Part shown: positions 63,752 to 64,000 of the stretch, piece after piece
Layout of the letters: each line of letters opens with the position of its first letter
How positions within the stretch are numbered: the first letter of the stretch is position 1
Assembly (NCBI GenBank): GCA_005768755.1
Contig: VAFL01000007.1
Location: 1-64,000 of the forward strand
DNA length: 64,000 bases
Direction: 5' to 3'
Source of the DNA: Paracoccus denitrificans
GTDB taxonomy: Bacteria; Pseudomonadota; Alphaproteobacteria; Rhodobacterales; Rhodobacteraceae
Translations under genes and position numbers: made by a program
Notes under the pieces: model-generated
Seen by the model: the letters and a program-made list of their open reading frames with translations, nothing else
Told to the model about the DNA's origin: nothing
The model's database searches: none

Positions 63752-64000
63752 TATCTGTCTCCTCGTTGCCCCGAAATTGGGGAAAGTTCAGTGCCGCTTA
63801 TCGCGACATGCACCCTGCTACACAAGGTTTCGCGGAATATTTCAACCATTTTTCGCAATCCCGTCGCAGTGATCGCGTAGAAAGATCGTTTTCCGCCGAT
63901 TATTCTTGCGTTACCCAACGTCAACATGCGGCAACCTGCCTAAAGGAAAGCAGTTTCGCTGAAGGATCGCAGCTTGCGTGAATGGATCCGTTCCAGCGGC
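63752..64000. other. Upstream region of the HU gene to the window end
   Basis: No supported gene or RNA is seen in these 249 bases. On the minus strand they form the HU promoter and leader. A neighbouring gene could begin near 63982 (ATG in GCGTGAATGGATCC, plus strand), but too little is visible to call it. Confidence 0.35.

Overview
The window looks like chromosomal DNA of a Paracoccus-like alphaproteobacterium (Rhodobacterales). The GC content is high except at the left edge. The gene content fits that group: a RibH2-type lumazine synthase, two ScfR-family regulators beside C2/C3 acid genes, an aglEFGAK alpha-glucoside operon, and the order enoyl-CoA hydratase - rpsT - dnaA - dnaN - recF - gyrB. 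The genus is inferred from memory of such gene sets, not from any search.

Layout. 1-1993 is A+T-richer, decayed accessory DNA with what I read as a broken AHH-nuclease toxin end and a broken Imm11-type immunity gene. 1994-2652 is ribH2 under an FMN riboswitch. 2803-3786 is an exported transglycosylase. 3879-9394 is a propionate (2-methylcitrate) module: prpB, prpC, prpD and a hotdog thioesterase, divergent from an ScfR regulator, with TTGCGAA/TTGCAAA half-sites between them. After queH, an SDR and a small unknown gene, 11480-14736 repeats the same architecture for acetate: isocitrate lyase (aceA), divergent from a second ScfR (RamB-like), with a 23-bp operator-like repeat. 14740-17146 is a three-gene ABC operon whose permease has a His-rich periplasmic stretch; it follows an alkaline phosphatase gene with a candidate Pho box.

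18904-24649 carries a glutathionyl-hydroquinone reductase, hfq-hflX and trkA-trkH. 24710-31029 is the alpha-glucoside uptake and hydrolysis operon. An NsrR-like Rrf2 regulator and tRNA-Thr(CGT) follow. 32177-36203 is hemD - mitofilin-like - hemY, divergent from a tightly overlapping tsaD - membrane protein - gpsA - YciI - EVE cluster. Next come a phosphoglycolate-phosphatase-like HAD gene, glmU-glmS, an M20 amidohydrolase, moaA, a lipoprotein, tRNA-Thr(TGT), a sulfotransferase-like gene, ubiE-ubiB divergent from mutM, an enoyl-CoA hydratase and rpsT.

51740-60048 is the dnaA region. A leader with four GANTC sites and a hairpin precedes dnaA, dnaN and recF; an antisense phospholipase-D-family gene separates recF from gyrB. 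The right end holds a beta-barrel protein, a WYL regulator divergent from a GST, a DMT exporter and an HU gene. Most of the window is ordinary housekeeping. The parts most worth a second look are the decayed toxin/immunity pair, the twin ScfR-lyase modules with their operators, the possible metal-linked ABC operon behind the alkaline phosphatase, and the dnaA leader.
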